DNA from: Arthrobacter pascens
GTDB taxonomy: Bacteria; Actinomycetota; Actinomycetes; Actinomycetales; Micrococcaceae
NCBI RefSeq assembly: GCF_030816475.1
Contig: NZ_JAUSXF010000001.1
Span: 2,480,001-2,544,000, forward strand
Direction: 5' to 3'
Length of the DNA: 64,000 nt
Each line of letters opens with the position of its first letter. Within the stretch, counting starts at the first letter, position 1. A program made the translations under genes and the position numbers. The notes under the pieces were generated by a model. The model saw nothing but the letters and a program-made list of their open reading frames with translations. It was not told the origin of the DNA and searched no databases. Below, in pieces: positions 1 to 9,132 of this stretch.

Positions 1-1
1 G

Positions 2-133
2 GCCTTTTACACGAACGGCGCGGGCCACTCGGAACTGCGCTTGAGCTTTTGCCTTCCGTCCATCGATGAAATCCGGAAGGGCGCGGCGATCCTCGGCGAG
101 CTCTTCACAGAGGCACTGGCCTCATCCAAATAA
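2..133 (+). CDS. C-terminal end of a PLP-dependent aminotransferase (partial)
   Basis: The first 43 codons of the window are open and stop at TAA 131-133. The peptide contains LRLSFCLPSIDEIRKGA and then an amphipathic helix. This resembles the C-terminus of class I/II (fold type I) aminotransferases, where a conserved Arg-Leu-x-Phe strand binds the substrate carboxylate and is followed by an (I/E)xGxxRLGE-type helix. The catalytic lysine and the rest of the protein lie outside the window, so substrate and exact family cannot be given. The stop is only three bases before an aspartate ammonia-lyase remnant, which suggests a deletion junction here. Confidence 0.6.
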   Translation, partial: AFYTNGAGHSELRLSFCLPSIDEIRKGAAILGELFTEALASSK

Positions 134-136
134 CTC

Positions 137-430
137 ATGCCAGGCATAATCAATCCGGTGATCCCGGAGGTAGTCGGGCCAGATGGCCCATGAGGTCATA
201 GGTAACGATGCCACCGTCACCATGGTGGCGGAAACGGGCCAGTTCAGCTGAACGCCGTCGAACTGATCATTGTCGACAGCTTCACGAGAGCACCTTCTAC
301 CTGGAAGTCGCGTGCCGCACCCTCACGGCCACTGCATCCGGGGCATCACCGCGAAGATCGGAATGCTGCGCTTCACCATAGAGCAGCCGATCGGCATCGT
401 CACAGCCCCCAACTACGCATATCCCCTACG
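137..430 (+). pseudogene. aspA: Remnant of aspartate ammonia-lyase (aspA), several frameshifts
   Basis: Conceptual translation across three frames rebuilds the C-terminal third of an aspartase/fumarase-family enzyme. It shows MPGIINPVIPEVV (the SSxMPxKxNP catalytic-loop region), then QMAHEVIGNDATVTMVAETG, then LNAVELI, then [10 protein letters not shown], then RGITAKI and EQPIGIVTA. Frame changes are needed near 175, 250 and 320, and stop codons interrupt each frame. The N-terminal two thirds are missing, with homology beginning three bases after the preceding gene's stop. It cannot encode an active enzyme. Its position just before an amino-acid permease fits a former aspartate/asparagine utilisation locus. 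Confidence 0.75.
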
Positions 431-455
431 CCTCCGACACCCCAAAAGGATTCCC

Positions 456-1970
456 ATGACCAACGCACCCCTCACGGACCACACGGTCCCGCCGCAGGCG
501 CACGCCACTGATAAGCTCCTTCACGCGGAGGACAAGGGCTACCACAAGAGCCTGAAGCCCCGTCAAATCCAGATGATCGCTATCGGCGGCGCCATCGGAA
601 CCGGACTGTTCCTGGGTGCCGGCGGCCGCCTCAACGCCGCCGGCCCCTCGCTTGCCATCGCGTACGCCGTATGCGGCTTTTTTGCCTTCCTGATCCTGCG
701 CGCGCTCGGCGAACTCGTGCTGCACCGCCCGTCGTCAGGCTCCTTCGTCTCCTACGCCCGCGAGTTCTTTGGCGAGAAGGCAGCGTTCGTTTCCGGCTGG
801 TTCTACTGGGTCACCTGGGCCACCACCACCATCGTGGACATCACCGCAGTAGCCCTCTACATGAACTTCTTCGGCAAATACGTCCCGTGGATCGGCGCCG
901 TGCCTCAGTGGGCCTGGGCACTGATCGCCCTCGTGGTGGTCGTGGCCCTGAACATGGTCTCGGTCAAGGTGTTCGGCGAGATGGAGTTCTGGTTTGCGCT
1001 AATCAAAGTGGTCGCACTGGTGTCATTCCTTGTGGTCGGCGTCTTCTTTGTCGTCTTCGGCACGCCGGTATCCGGCCAGCAGGTCGGTTTCAGCCTCATC
1101 ACGGACAACGGCGGCATCTTCCCCAACGGCCTGCTGCCCCTGGTCTTGCTGATGGCGGGCGTGCTGTTCGCGTACGGAGCAATCGAACTTGTGGGCACTG
1201 CTGCGGGAGAGACCGAGAACCCGGAGAAGATCATGCCCAAGGCCATCAACTCCGTGGTCTTCCGCATCGCCGTGTTCTACGTCGGCTCCGTCATCCTGCT
1301 GGCCCTGCTGCTGCCCTACACCTCCTACGTCAAGGGCGTCAGTCCTTTCGTGACGTTCTTCGGCTCCATCGGAGTCCAAGGGATGGATGTGGTCATGAAC
1401 CTCGTGGTACTCACCGCTGCCCTGTCTTCCCTGAACGCAGGCCTGTACGCCACCGGCCGCATCCTGCGCTCCATGTCCGTCGCCGGCTCCGCGCCGAAGT
1501 TCGCCCAACGCATGAACAAGGCAGGCGTCCCCTACGGCGGCATACTCCTGACGGCTGGCGTCTCGCTGCTCGGCGTCCCACTGAACTACTTGGTCCCGGC
1601 CGACGCCTTCGAGATTGTCCTCAGCGTCGCTGCCACGGGCACCATCGTCACCTGGGCCACGATCGTCCTGTGCCAGATGCAGCTCAAACGATGGGCGGAC
1701 AAGGGCTGGCTGGAACGTCCCTCCTTCCGGATGTTCGGCGCCCCGTATACCGGCTACCTCTCGCTGCTGTTCCTTGCTGGCGTGCTGGTGATGGTGTTCA
1801 TCGACTCCCCACTCACCATGCTGGTCACTGCCATCGCCTGCGCCCTCTTAGTGGTCGGCTGGTACCTGAGCCGTAAGCGGATCCACGAAATCGCTGCAAC
1901 CCGTGATGGCTTCACCGGCAGCGCGCCGGTCATCGCAAATCGCCCGCTGAACGGTCAGAAAATCAGCTAG
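456..1970 (+). CDS. Amino-acid permease, APC superfamily (AAT family)
   Basis: This 504-residue integral membrane protein should take up an amino acid by proton symport. Residues 43-56 hold [13 protein letters not shown], the helix-1 signature of the AAT family (AnsP, GabP, CycA relatives), preceded by the family's [11 protein letters not shown] segment. About 12 hydrophobic helices follow and the C-terminus is short and polar. Length is normal. The frame is open from 270, but ATG 456 is chosen because the codons before it lie in the aspA remnant and the protein then starts like its relatives. The substrate is unknown; a neighbouring broken aspA hints at aspartate or asparagine, which is inference. 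Confidence 0.88.
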   Translation: MTNAPLTDHTVPPQAHATDKLLHAEDKGYHKSLKPRQIQMIAIGGAIGTGLFLGAGGRLNAAGPSLAIAYAVCGFFAFLILRALGELVLHRPSSGSFVSYAREFFGEKAAFVSGWFYWVTWATTTIVDITAVALYMNFFGKYVPWIGAVPQWAWALIALVVVVALNMVSVKVFGEMEFWFALIKVVALVSFLVVGVFFVVFGTPVSGQQVGFSLITDNGGIFPNGLLPLVLLMAGVLFAYGAIELVGTAAGETENPEKIMPKAINSVVFRIAVFYVGSVILLALLLPYTSYVKGVSPFVTFFGSIGVQGMDVVMNLVVLTAALSSLNAGLYATGRILRSMSVAGSAPKFAQRMNKAGVPYGGILLTAGVSLLGVPLNYLVPADAFEIVLSVAATGTIVTWATIVLCQMQLKRWADKGWLERPSFRMFGAPYTGYLSLLFLAGVLVMVFIDSPLTMLVTAIACALLVVGWYLSRKRIHEIAATRDGFTGSAPVIANRPLNGQKIS

Positions 1971-2111
1971 CGGCAACCCAGCAACCCGGGCCTTTTCCCC
2001 TTAGAGGGTTCCAGATGATACCGGGAGAGAGTAGTCGCTATTGCCGTAGTGTCCGGGCACGGCATCCTTGGCGTTCCCTGGCTGCCCGTTTCTTCCTTCC
2101 CTCCTCATTGC

Positions 2112-2146
2112 GACACTGCGGGTTCCTTGCCGGAGCCCGCAGTGTC
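2112..2146. terminator. Strong inverted repeat after the permease gene
   Basis: GACACTGCGGGTTCC (2112-2126) pairs with GGAGCCCGCAGTGTC (2132-2146) over 15 positions, with one G-T, around a 5-nt loop. No T-tract follows. It lies 141 bp after the permease stop, so it could end that transcript, but an element end is also possible. Confidence 0.4.
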
Positions 2147-3207
2147 CAAGGGTGCCCCGCTTGGCGGGTCTGAATCTACACCGCAGTCAACACACGTCCG
2201 TAGTTTCCGTTCCAGTTCCCAAGAGGTAGTCATCATGACCCGCAAGCCCAGGACCGCACAAAGGTCGGGCACCCACTCACCGGCGGTCGCCGCAACCTGA
2301 AGCGTAGCGGTGGGCACATCAGGGGATCTGTTAGTCCGGACACCCGTCGAGAAACCAGGCGCATTACCAGCGGCAAGAACGGTGGTCAAGAGGTCCTCAA
2401 CAGATTGGGCTAGGGTGGCGGCCGGTCATCAACGGAACTCTCCATTTCTTCGTACCGGCTACGCTGCGGGTCGCTTTACGAGCAGGATGACGAGTCTCGG
2501 GACTCGACGATTGCACACCCGCCACACTCCCCCGCCTCCATGAACTGTCGGAAGCAACTTCGCTGATTGTCATTCTGTTCCCCCATCATCGCTGGGCAGG
2601 TCCTCCGCGCAACCAGGGCGCTGCGCGCCGGACTCGCTTCAAAAGTTTCGTTCGGCGCTCCTCCGCCGCGAATGACCATCCGCGACGGGCTCCTCGTCGG
2701 AGAAAACACGGTCTCCCAGTACGACGGCGATCCCAGGACGGTCTCACACTCCCGCATAGGGCGACCCAGTCCAGCCAGATCAACACTGAATTCGTCTACC
2801 GCGGCAGCACCATCTCCCCAACAAACCGCATCACACTTCCGCCCTCGATAAAAGAAGGCCGCACAACGGACGCCGTCGACGACCGCGTGAAAACACTACA
2901 CAAGACGACCACGGGCGAGGCCCTCGAGCATGCCAGGACGCTCTGGGAGGCATGCTGGACGTGATCAGATCCTGACCACGCCATGAAGGCCCCAGGGAAA
3001 GCCACTGCAAAAGCAGGGAAGTCTTTTCACAGCCGGAACCGGTCGTGTCGCCCACTCCGTAAAAGACAATGAAAAAGTAACAGACCCGAGCCATCGAGTC
3101 TTCAGTGGAAAGGAGCCACCGGCACAAAAACGGCCACCAACAAAAAATGGGCCCCCGGAAGGACCCATCAGTGAACAATCTGTGCACACTCAAAGGCCCA
3201 CAAGCCC

Positions 3208-3370
3208 CTGACCTGCGCAAACACTGTGCCCGAGGTGGGACTCGAACCGCATTCCAACCCCTGAAAACACGGGGAACTCCAGACAACATACTGAATCCGG
3301 CCCAGTCCGGCCGATGTACGACCCAGTCCGAGGCCAAATCCGTTGACATTGCCAACACCCCTCTTCTGAC
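3208..3370 (-). repeat. tRNA-Leu 3'-end repeat, copy A (att-like)
   Basis: Read on the minus strand this carries the T-arm and acceptor 3' half of a tRNA-Leu (24 bp, 3225-3248, identical to the end of tRNA-Leu at 24.6 kb). The 17 bp beyond it also match copy B. The 42-bp block 3208-3249 differs from 11633-11674 at one base. A second similar block around 3313-3335 includes CCGGCCGATGTACGACCC, also present in copy B. The rest of the tRNA is absent, so it is not a functional tRNA; it looks like an attachment-site scar. Confidence 0.65.
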
Positions 3371-3615
3371 AGATTTTGTGCAACTCCAAGCGACTGCCGC
3401 GCACCCTGACAGGAGCGCGGCGGCTCTGTGCTCTGGCCAAATCCTGCCGGGACAGACTCATTCCGGCCAGCCCTCAACCCATCACGTCACAGCACATGTA
3501 CGAACTTGAGCCCCCGGTCGCAGCAGCCAGGATTCCCTTGGTCGGTGTTCGAGTAACTCATGCGTAACCATGAACCTTTGCCGGGTCGGACCGGCGCCGG
3601 AACAGCCCACAGCGA

Positions 3616-4214
3616 TCACTGGCCGGCGGCGGAGTAGCGGAGCAGTACATTTTCCGAATTCTTGAAGCGACGGGCCTCCAGCAACCTCAGCTCGGCAGGC
3701 ATCGCGAAGATCGGCGTACCGCCGCCCAGGGCCACGGGGCCAACCATCAGGTGGAGCTCGTCGACGAGTCCCCGTCGGAGCAGTCCGTTCCACATGGTCC
3801 GGCTGCCGAACGTGAGGATGTCTCCGGAGCGGCGCTCTCGTTCCTGTCCCAACCAGCCCCCACATCGCCGCGGGGTACGACGGTGGTGGTCTCGTACCAC
3901 GGATTGACCGCAGGCGGTGAGTAGCTGTCGGTCACAACGGCCTTCTCAACCCTGTTGTAGATCCGGCTCAGCTCCATGTTGTCCTCGCTCAATGCGCGGT
4001 TGTCCGGGTCAATAGGCGCGTCCGCGATACCCGGCCAGTAGGAGCTGAATCCCTCGTACGACGTCCGGCCGAGCAACACGGTGCCCGCACTGCGGATCCG
4101 CTCCAGGTTGTAGGCGTCAAACGCCTCATCCATGTTCAGGGCCATGACATTCCGGCCCGGACCCTCGTAGTAGCCGTCAAGAGACATGATGTTGCAAACG
4201 ATGACAGGGCGCAT
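3616..4214 (-). pseudogene. Dihydrofolate-reductase-like (RibD C-terminal domain) protein, frameshifted
   Basis: Two overlapping minus-strand frames give one protein. The N-terminal part, from ATG 4214, has MRPVIVCNIMSLDGYYEGPG, the NADPH-binding start of RibD-C/DHFR-like proteins, and VLLGRTSYEGF. The C-terminal part, ending at 3616, has SGDILTFGSRTMWNGLL, VDELHLMVGPVALGGGTPIF and NVLLRY. The frame must change near 3860-3880, so the gene as given makes a truncated protein. Intact members are reductases of about 190-200 residues with poorly defined substrates. Either the gene is decayed or one base is wrong in the sequence. Confidence 0.75.
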
Positions 4215-4776
4215 GACGCGATCCTTCCATGCGAGCCAATGATTCGCCGCCGGGTTCGCTCAAAGGCCAAGACCTCAGCAAAGTGACCCTGCCATATATG
4301 GTCCCGGAATTCTAGCCCCTCGCGTCTGCATCAACTGACTCTTCCAGTAAGCTGGCGACGTGACGGCCGGACCCGAAGCGAGAGCACGACAACCCGGGCG
4401 CCCCGCAGATTAAACATTGTCGTTCCCGTTCACGGAATCCTTACCTGCCACACAACATGCGGGTTGAGCGCCGACAATCTCGAAACCGATGTCTGGAACG
4501 CCGTTACCCGTCGTTCAACTGACAAAACGGCGGTTATCGGCGTTCAAATGGGAAGCGTTCAAAGCCGATGACGGAAGGCGCGCCGACAAGAAAAGAAATA
4601 GGGCAACAAACGTCAGGTTGAGCTTAGTACGACACTCCTCCGTCTCTCTGAGCGGAAACGTCCGTCAGGAACCGGGGCCGTATGCCGTTGCTAGCCCTCT
4701 TTACCCGCCATGCACCGCCCTGCACCTGACCGGTGTCTCTGCGACGCCTCCTGCAAATCGCGGCTGAACGGCGGAC
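4215..4776. other. Gene-free stretch with a repeated 25-bp motif
   Basis: No convincing gene is seen on either strand. A motif at 4521-4545 (GACAAAACGG then CGGTTATCGG then CGTTC) matches 11981-12005 at 20 of 25 positions. The stretch separates the broken reductase from the LacI regulator and probably holds the reductase's former promoter. Confidence 0.4.
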
Positions 4777-5802
4777 TCAGATTCCGTGGGGAATGTTGAA
4801 GGGCGTGATGACTTCGATTTGGGAGGCGTGGCCCGCGTCGGCCTCCGGTAGGGCGCCGTGTGCGTGCATGATGATTCGACAGCAGCGCTGGATGTCCTGC
4901 TTGAGATCGTGATGGAGCAGGGCGGACATGGTGCCTGAGCGCAGCAGGGCGGTGTTGTCGGGGGCCAGGTCGTGGCCGATGAACACATGCGGTTTCCGTC
5001 CCGCCGCTTCGAATGCTTGAATGATGCCGGCGTTGCCGCCGCCGATAGAGTAGACGGCGCTGACGTCGGGGTGGGCGTCCAGGGCTTCGCCCATCAGCCT
5101 TAGCGTTGTCTGATCCAGTCCATCGCTGGCGGGCAGATACAGGACCGCCCGCCCGGGATCCACGGAACGCATGGCTGAACGGAAACCCATCTCCCTTTCC
5201 TCCTCCCCGCGGAAGAAGTCGTTGCTCACCGTGATGGCAACCGATCCCGGGCTCATCCCTAACCACTTGTGGATCAGGTAAGCCGCCGTGGCCCCCGCGG
5301 ACCGGTTGTCAATGCCTACATAAGCCACCCTGCTGCTGGCGGGGAGGTCGGTGACCAGAGTGACGACGGGGATCCCGCCCTCGGCAAGCCGGCTCAAGGC
5401 AGCTCTAACCACCGGCACGTCCGGAGCCTTGAGGATGACGCCGTGGCTGCCCCGTTTGCCGATCCTGTCCAGCTCGGCCGCACATTCCTCCGCTTTCCAC
5501 TGCTCGTGCAGGTGGAACCGGGCCCTGAACACTGCAGGCCGCAGCAGCGGCAGCACCGATTCCAGTGCGTCTTTCACCGAGGTGGTGAACCTGACGGGGG
5601 CGTCAGCAACGACGTCGATCATGAACCGCCGCCCCGTCAGCTCCAGTTGGAGCCGCTGGGCCTCCATATCCCTGATGGCCTGGCGTACCTGGCCGGCGGT
5701 GCTTTGCCGCACGCCCGGACGATTGTGAAGGACGCGGTCCACGGTCGCGTCACTGACCCCTGCCTGGCGGGCGATTTCCCTAACCGAGTACGGGTGCGCC
5801 AT
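4777..5802 (-). CDS. LacI-family transcriptional regulator
   Basis: 341 residues, usual length for the family. Residues 5-31 (YSVREIARQAGVSDATVDRVLHNRPGV) form the LacI helix-turn-helix and hinge start; residues 60-341 are a periplasmic-binding-protein-like effector domain. It is divergent from the PhyH/IolG/SDR operon with 255 bp between, which holds an inverted repeat (5860-5891). The inference is that it controls that operon and itself in response to a sugar-like or cyclitol effector. The DATVDRVLHNRPGV variant is typical of the subgroup with sugar-binding domains of ABC-receptor type. Confidence 0.9.
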   Translation of the reverse strand: MAHPYSVREIARQAGVSDATVDRVLHNRPGVRQSTAGQVRQAIRDMEAQRLQLELTGRRFMIDVVADAPVRFTTSVKDALESVLPLLRPAVFRARFHLHEQWKAEECAAELDRIGKRGSHGVILKAPDVPVVRAALSRLAEGGIPVVTLVTDLPASSRVAYVGIDNRSAGATAAYLIHKWLGMSPGSVAITVSNDFFRGEEEREMGFRSAMRSVDPGRAVLYLPASDGLDQTTLRLMGEALDAHPDVSAVYSIGGGNAGIIQAFEAAGRKPHVFIGHDLAPDNTALLRSGTMSALLHHDLKQDIQRCCRIIMHAHGALPEADAGHASQIEVITPFNIPHGI

Positions 5803-5859
5803 CGGAGTCCTTGCGATCGATCAATGATGTTTTCCTGAGGCCTTTCGGGGCTACCAAGA

Positions 5860-5891
5860 CTCTTGCACCGGTTCCCGCATGCTGGCAAGAG
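5860..5891. promoter_or_regulatory. Candidate operator for the LacI-type regulator
   Basis: CTCTTGC (5860-5866) and GCAAGAG (5885-5891) form a perfect inverted repeat with an 18-bp spacer, between the regulator start (5802) and the operon start (6058). The spacer is longer than in most LacI operators, so it may be two half-sites rather than one operator. Confidence 0.35.
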
Positions 5892-6016
5892 ATCCGAGCC
5901 TCCTACGTAATATGCCTGAGTCCGAATTTGGCCATGATGGATTCTTGAGGGATTTCAGCGTTGCGCTGGACTCATCGGATGAAAGAAGCTGGAAACCGCA
6001 CCGGCGCCCATATGAA

Positions 6017-6050
6017 CACTGTTTCAAGCCGCATCACTGTTTCAAGGAGG
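6017..6050 (+). promoter_or_regulatory. 12-bp direct repeat overlapping the Shine-Dalgarno of the PhyH gene
   Basis: CACTGTTTCAAG occurs at 6017-6028 and 6035-6046, an 18-bp period. The second copy runs into AAGGAGG (6044-6050), the ribosome-binding site of the ATG at 6058. A protein bound here, or an RNA structure, could affect translation start. Confidence 0.4.
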
Positions 6051-6057
6051 AAACGCC

Positions 6058-7260
6058 ATGACCACGACCGCATCGTCACACGCACCCGGAACCCACGCTC
6101 CACAGTGGTTCGGCCATGACAGCTGCCGGCTCGAGGATTTCGTTGCCGTCGTCGGCGAAAAGACGAAGCTGGAGGACTACGCGTACGCTGACGCCGTCGA
6201 GCAGAACGTGCTCATTTACGGCAAGCGCCTGCACAGCTATCTGGAGTCTCCCGAAGAGCGCGCTGACGTTCAGGCTGAACTTATCCGTGCCCTGACTGCC
6301 GGGCCGGGCATCGTCGTTTTCAAGGGCGCCTTCGCCGACACCGCTGTCGTGGACCGCGCCACCTCGGCGTTCAACAGCATCATCGCCGAGCAGAAGGCTT
6401 CCGGCGCCGCCGCCGGGGACCACTTTGCCAAACCGGGCGCAAACGACCGCATCTGGGGCGCGCTGGACAAGCTGGCCGTGCGCGACCCGCAGGTGTTCGC
6501 CGAGTACTACTCCAACGACATTCTGGCCCTCATTTCCGAGGCCTGGCTCGGCCCTAACTACCAGGTCACCTCACAGGTCAATGTCGTGAACCCCGGAGGT
6601 GCGGCGCAGACCGCCCACCGCGACTACCACCTCGGCTTCATGTCCAGCGAGCAGGCCGCCCGGTATCCGGCCCACATCCACCTGCTCTCCCCTGCGCTGA
6701 CGCTGCAGGGCGCCGTTGCTCATTGCGACATGCCGGTGGAGTCGGGGCCCACCCTCTACCTGCCGCACTCCCACAAGTACGACGCCGGTTATCTCGCCTT
6801 CCACCGTCCCGAGTTCACCCGCTACTTCGAGGAGAACTACGTGCAGCTGCCGCTTGAGAAAGGCGATGCTGCATTCTTCAATCCCGCCCTGTTCCACGGT
6901 GCCGGCCACAACAAGTCCGCCGATATCTGCCGCATGGCAAACCTGCTGCAGGTTTCCTCCGCATTCGGCCGGGCCATGGAATCGGTGAACCGCACGGCCA
7001 TGTCCGCTGCCCTGTATCCGACGCTGCGGCAGCTCAAGGCGGACGGCACCAGCGACAGGTTCCTGCGCAACGTCATCGCCGCATCAGCCGAAGGCTACGG
7101 CTTCCCCACTAATCTTGACCGCGACCAGCCGGTGGGAGGCATCGCCCCTGAATCGCAGGCTGAGCTGGTCTGGCGGAGCCTCCAGGAAGACGCCGAACCT
7201 GATGCCCTTCTTCGTGATCTGGAGGCGGCCGCCCGGCGCCGCCTCACGGATGGCCTGTGA
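6058..7260 (+). CDS. Phytanoyl-CoA dioxygenase (PhyH) family protein
   Basis: 400 residues; a non-heme Fe(II)/2-oxoglutarate-dependent hydroxylase by family. The iron triad is visible as H187 and D189 in QTAHRDYHLGF and H280 in FHGAGHN; R292 (ICRMANLLQ) is placed to bind 2-oxoglutarate. ATG 6058 has a perfect AAGGAGG seven bases upstream. It starts an operon with an IolG-like dehydrogenase (16 bp later) and an SDR, divergent from a LacI regulator. The context suggests hydroxylation of a polyol, sugar or related small molecule before two NAD(P)-dependent steps; the substrate is unknown. Confidence 0.88.
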   Translation: MTTTASSHAPGTHAPQWFGHDSCRLEDFVAVVGEKTKLEDYAYADAVEQNVLIYGKRLHSYLESPEERADVQAELIRALTAGPGIVVFKGAFADTAVVDRATSAFNSIIAEQKASGAAAGDHFAKPGANDRIWGALDKLAVRDPQVFAEYYSNDILALISEAWLGPNYQVTSQVNVVNPGGAAQTAHRDYHLGFMSSEQAARYPAHIHLLSPALTLQGAVAHCDMPVESGPTLYLPHSHKYDAGYLAFHRPEFTRYFEENYVQLPLEKGDAAFFNPALFHGAGHNKSADICRMANLLQVSSAFGRAMESVNRTAMSAALYPTLRQLKADGTSDRFLRNVIAASAEGYGFPTNLDRDQPVGGIAPESQAELVWRSLQEDAEPDALLRDLEAAARRRLTDGL

Positions 7261-7276
7261 GACCGCAGGGATCGCC

Positions 7277-8290
7277 ATGAAGAAGCTGAACGTCGCCCTG
7301 TGCGGGTCCGGCCGCATCGGCCGGGTGCACGCTGCGAACATCGCGGCCCATCCGGGGATCAACCTGACCTGGGTTGCCGATCCGATGACCGAGAGCGCGG
7401 AGGAAGTCGCCACGCAGTACGGGGCCCGCCCTACCGGCTCCACTGCCGATGTCTTCGCCGACGCGTCACTGGACGCCGTCGTAATCTGTTCGCCGACCCC
7501 AACACACGTCCAGCTGATTGAGGCGGCGTCCGCGAGAGGCATCGCTGTGCTGTGTGAAAAACCGATCGATCTCGACATCGAGCGGGTGCGAAGCTGCCGG
7601 GAGACCCTGGCCGCGGCCAGCATTCCGCTAATGATGGGCTTCAACCGGCGGTTTGATCCCGCCTTCGCAGCGATTCGTCAGCGCGTGGCCGCGGGAGAGA
7701 TCGGGCGGCTCGAGCATCTGTCCATCGTCAGCAGGGACCCGGCGCCGGCCCCTGCGGCGTATATCGCGGCATCCGGAGGAATTTTCCGGGATATGACCAT
7801 CCACGACCTGGACATGGCCCGGTTCTTCATTCGGGACATTGTGGAGGTCACCGCGCACGGCGCGAACGTCTTCAGCGACTACATCGCCGAGGCGGGAGAC
7901 TTCGACTCCGCCGTCGTGACCCTCCGTGGCCGGAACGGGGAACTCGTCAGCATCACGAACTCCCGGCACAGCGCCTACGGGTATGACCAGAGGCTTGAAG
8001 CCTTTGGAAGCGGCGGGATGCTGCGGGCTGACAACATTTCGCCCACTACCGTGCGCAGCTTTGGAAGCCGCGCTGTGGAGGCGGCAGACCCGTACGAGCC
8101 GTTCTTCCTGGAGCGCTACGCTGCCGCGTACCGGCGCGAGCTCGACCATTTCGTCGAGGCCGTCAACACCGGCACCCCTTGTTCGCCAGGGTTCGACGAC
8201 GGCATATCCGCGCTGATCCTGGCCGATACGGCAGCTGAATCGGCAGCAACAGGCAGGACCATCACCGTTGAAGGAGCATTGCAGACATGA
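7277..8290 (+). CDS. Gfo/Idh/MocA oxidoreductase, inositol 2-dehydrogenase-like
   Basis: 337 residues. The N-terminal Rossmann fold has CGSGRIGRVHAAN (9-21), and the family signature CEKPID gives K95. D172 and H176 (RDMTIHDLDMA) sit where inositol dehydrogenase IolG has its catalytic Asp and His, so the active site looks complete. ATG 7277 is chosen because translation then begins at the Rossmann strand; the frame is open further upstream but overlaps the PhyH gene. It shares four bases (ATGA) with the next gene. Likely oxidises a ring hydroxyl of inositol or a similar polyol with NAD+; the true substrate is not shown by sequence. Confidence 0.9.
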   Translation: MKKLNVALCGSGRIGRVHAANIAAHPGINLTWVADPMTESAEEVATQYGARPTGSTADVFADASLDAVVICSPTPTHVQLIEAASARGIAVLCEKPIDLDIERVRSCRETLAAASIPLMMGFNRRFDPAFAAIRQRVAAGEIGRLEHLSIVSRDPAPAPAAYIAASGGIFRDMTIHDLDMARFFIRDIVEVTAHGANVFSDYIAEAGDFDSAVVTLRGRNGELVSITNSRHSAYGYDQRLEAFGSGGMLRADNISPTTVRSFGSRAVEAADPYEPFFLERYAAAYRRELDHFVEAVNTGTPCSPGFDDGISALILADTAAESAATGRTITVEGALQT

Positions 8291-9075
8291 CAGCATCAGG
8301 GCTGCTCAAGGACACCGTCGTACTAATCAGCGGGGGCACCCAGGGCCTCGGCGCCGGGATTGCCCGGCAGGCCGCGGCCGAGGGAGCTGCGGGCATTGCC
8401 GTCACCGGACGCTCCGCGGAGGCCGGCGGGAAAATCGCCGAGGGCCTCACCGGACTCGGGGTGCCTGCGGTATTCCTGCAGGCAGACCTCGGGGACACGC
8501 AGCAGGCAAGCAGCACGGTCATCAGAGCCATCGACCGCTTCGGCCGCCTCGATGCGGTGGTCAATGCCGCGGGCCTGACAACCCGGGGCAGCATGACCGA
8601 CACAACGCCTGAGCTGTTCGATGAACATATTGGGGTCAACCTCAAGGCGCCGTTCTTCATCATGTCCGAGGCCATCAAGCACTTCAAGGAACGTGAAGCT
8701 CCGGGGAACATCGTCAACATCATCACCATGTCCTCACACGGAGGCCAGCCCTACCTGGCGCCATACGTCGCGTCCAAGGCCGGGCTCGCCGGACTGACCC
8801 GGAATGCGGCCCACGCGCACCGGTGGGACAGGATCAGAATCAACGGCATCAACATCGGCTGGACGGCAACGGAGGGCGAAGACCTTATTCAGCGCCGGTT
8901 CCACGGCGCCGGCGACGACTGGCTCGAAGAAGCCAACGCCTCCGTCCCTATGGGCAAGCTCGGCCAGGTCGATGAGATCGCCGAGTTTGTCGTGTTCCTG
9001 CTCTCTGCCCGCAGCGGCATAGTGACCGGTTCCGTCATCGACTGGGACCAGAATGTGGTTGGCGGCGCGGATTGA
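8287..9075 (+). CDS. SDR-family NAD(P)-dependent oxidoreductase
   Basis: 262 residues, classical short-chain dehydrogenase. It has GGTQGLGAGIA (16-26) for the nucleotide, NAAG (93-96), Ser149/150, and Y160-x-x-x-K164 (PYVASKAG) as the catalytic set. The C-terminal SVIDWDQNVVGG replaces the more common VDGG. The start overlaps the preceding stop (ATGA), so the two are translationally coupled. It probably does the second redox step of the LacI-controlled pathway. No transporter or kinase gene follows, so uptake must be encoded elsewhere. Confidence 0.9.
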   Translation: MTASGLLKDTVVLISGGTQGLGAGIARQAAAEGAAGIAVTGRSAEAGGKIAEGLTGLGVPAVFLQADLGDTQQASSTVIRAIDRFGRLDAVVNAAGLTTRGSMTDTTPELFDEHIGVNLKAPFFIMSEAIKHFKEREAPGNIVNIITMSSHGGQPYLAPYVASKAGLAGLTRNAAHAHRWDRIRINGINIGWTATEGEDLIQRRFHGAGDDWLEEANASVPMGKLGQVDEIAEFVVFLLSARSGIVTGSVIDWDQNVVGGAD

Positions 9076-9096
9076 GCTGGGCGTCGCAGAATCTCT

Positions 9097-9126
9097 TTGT
9101 TCCGAGGCGCTGTACGGGGGTAGGAT
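9097..9126 (+). promoter_or_regulatory. Promoter giving a leaderless mRNA for the HTH/nucleotidyltransferase pair
   Basis: TTGTTC (9097-9102), an 18-bp spacer and TAGGAT (9121-9126) precede the ATG at 9133 by only six bases. No Shine-Dalgarno fits between. This is the pattern of leaderless transcripts common in actinobacteria. Confidence 0.5.
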
Positions 9127-9132
9127 ACACAC

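Larger units (their letters stand above)
1971..3615. other. 1.6-kb stretch with no recognised gene
   Basis: Several short open frames occur on both strands but none gives a recognisable protein. From about 2690 to 2965 there are protein-like fragments in two plus-strand frames (for example VSQYDGDPRTVSHSRIG, then NTEFVYRGSTISPTN), which could be one decayed frameshifted gene. A 21-codon frame at 2235-2300 follows a GAGG but resembles nothing I know. The stretch also holds a hairpin at 2112-2146 and the tRNA-derived repeat at 3208. It looks like degraded mobile DNA. Confidence 0.5.

Noticed and set aside
2567..2851. 94-codon plus-strand frame in the left gap
   Set aside because: Protein-like only in pieces and in two frames; at best a decayed gene that I cannot name.
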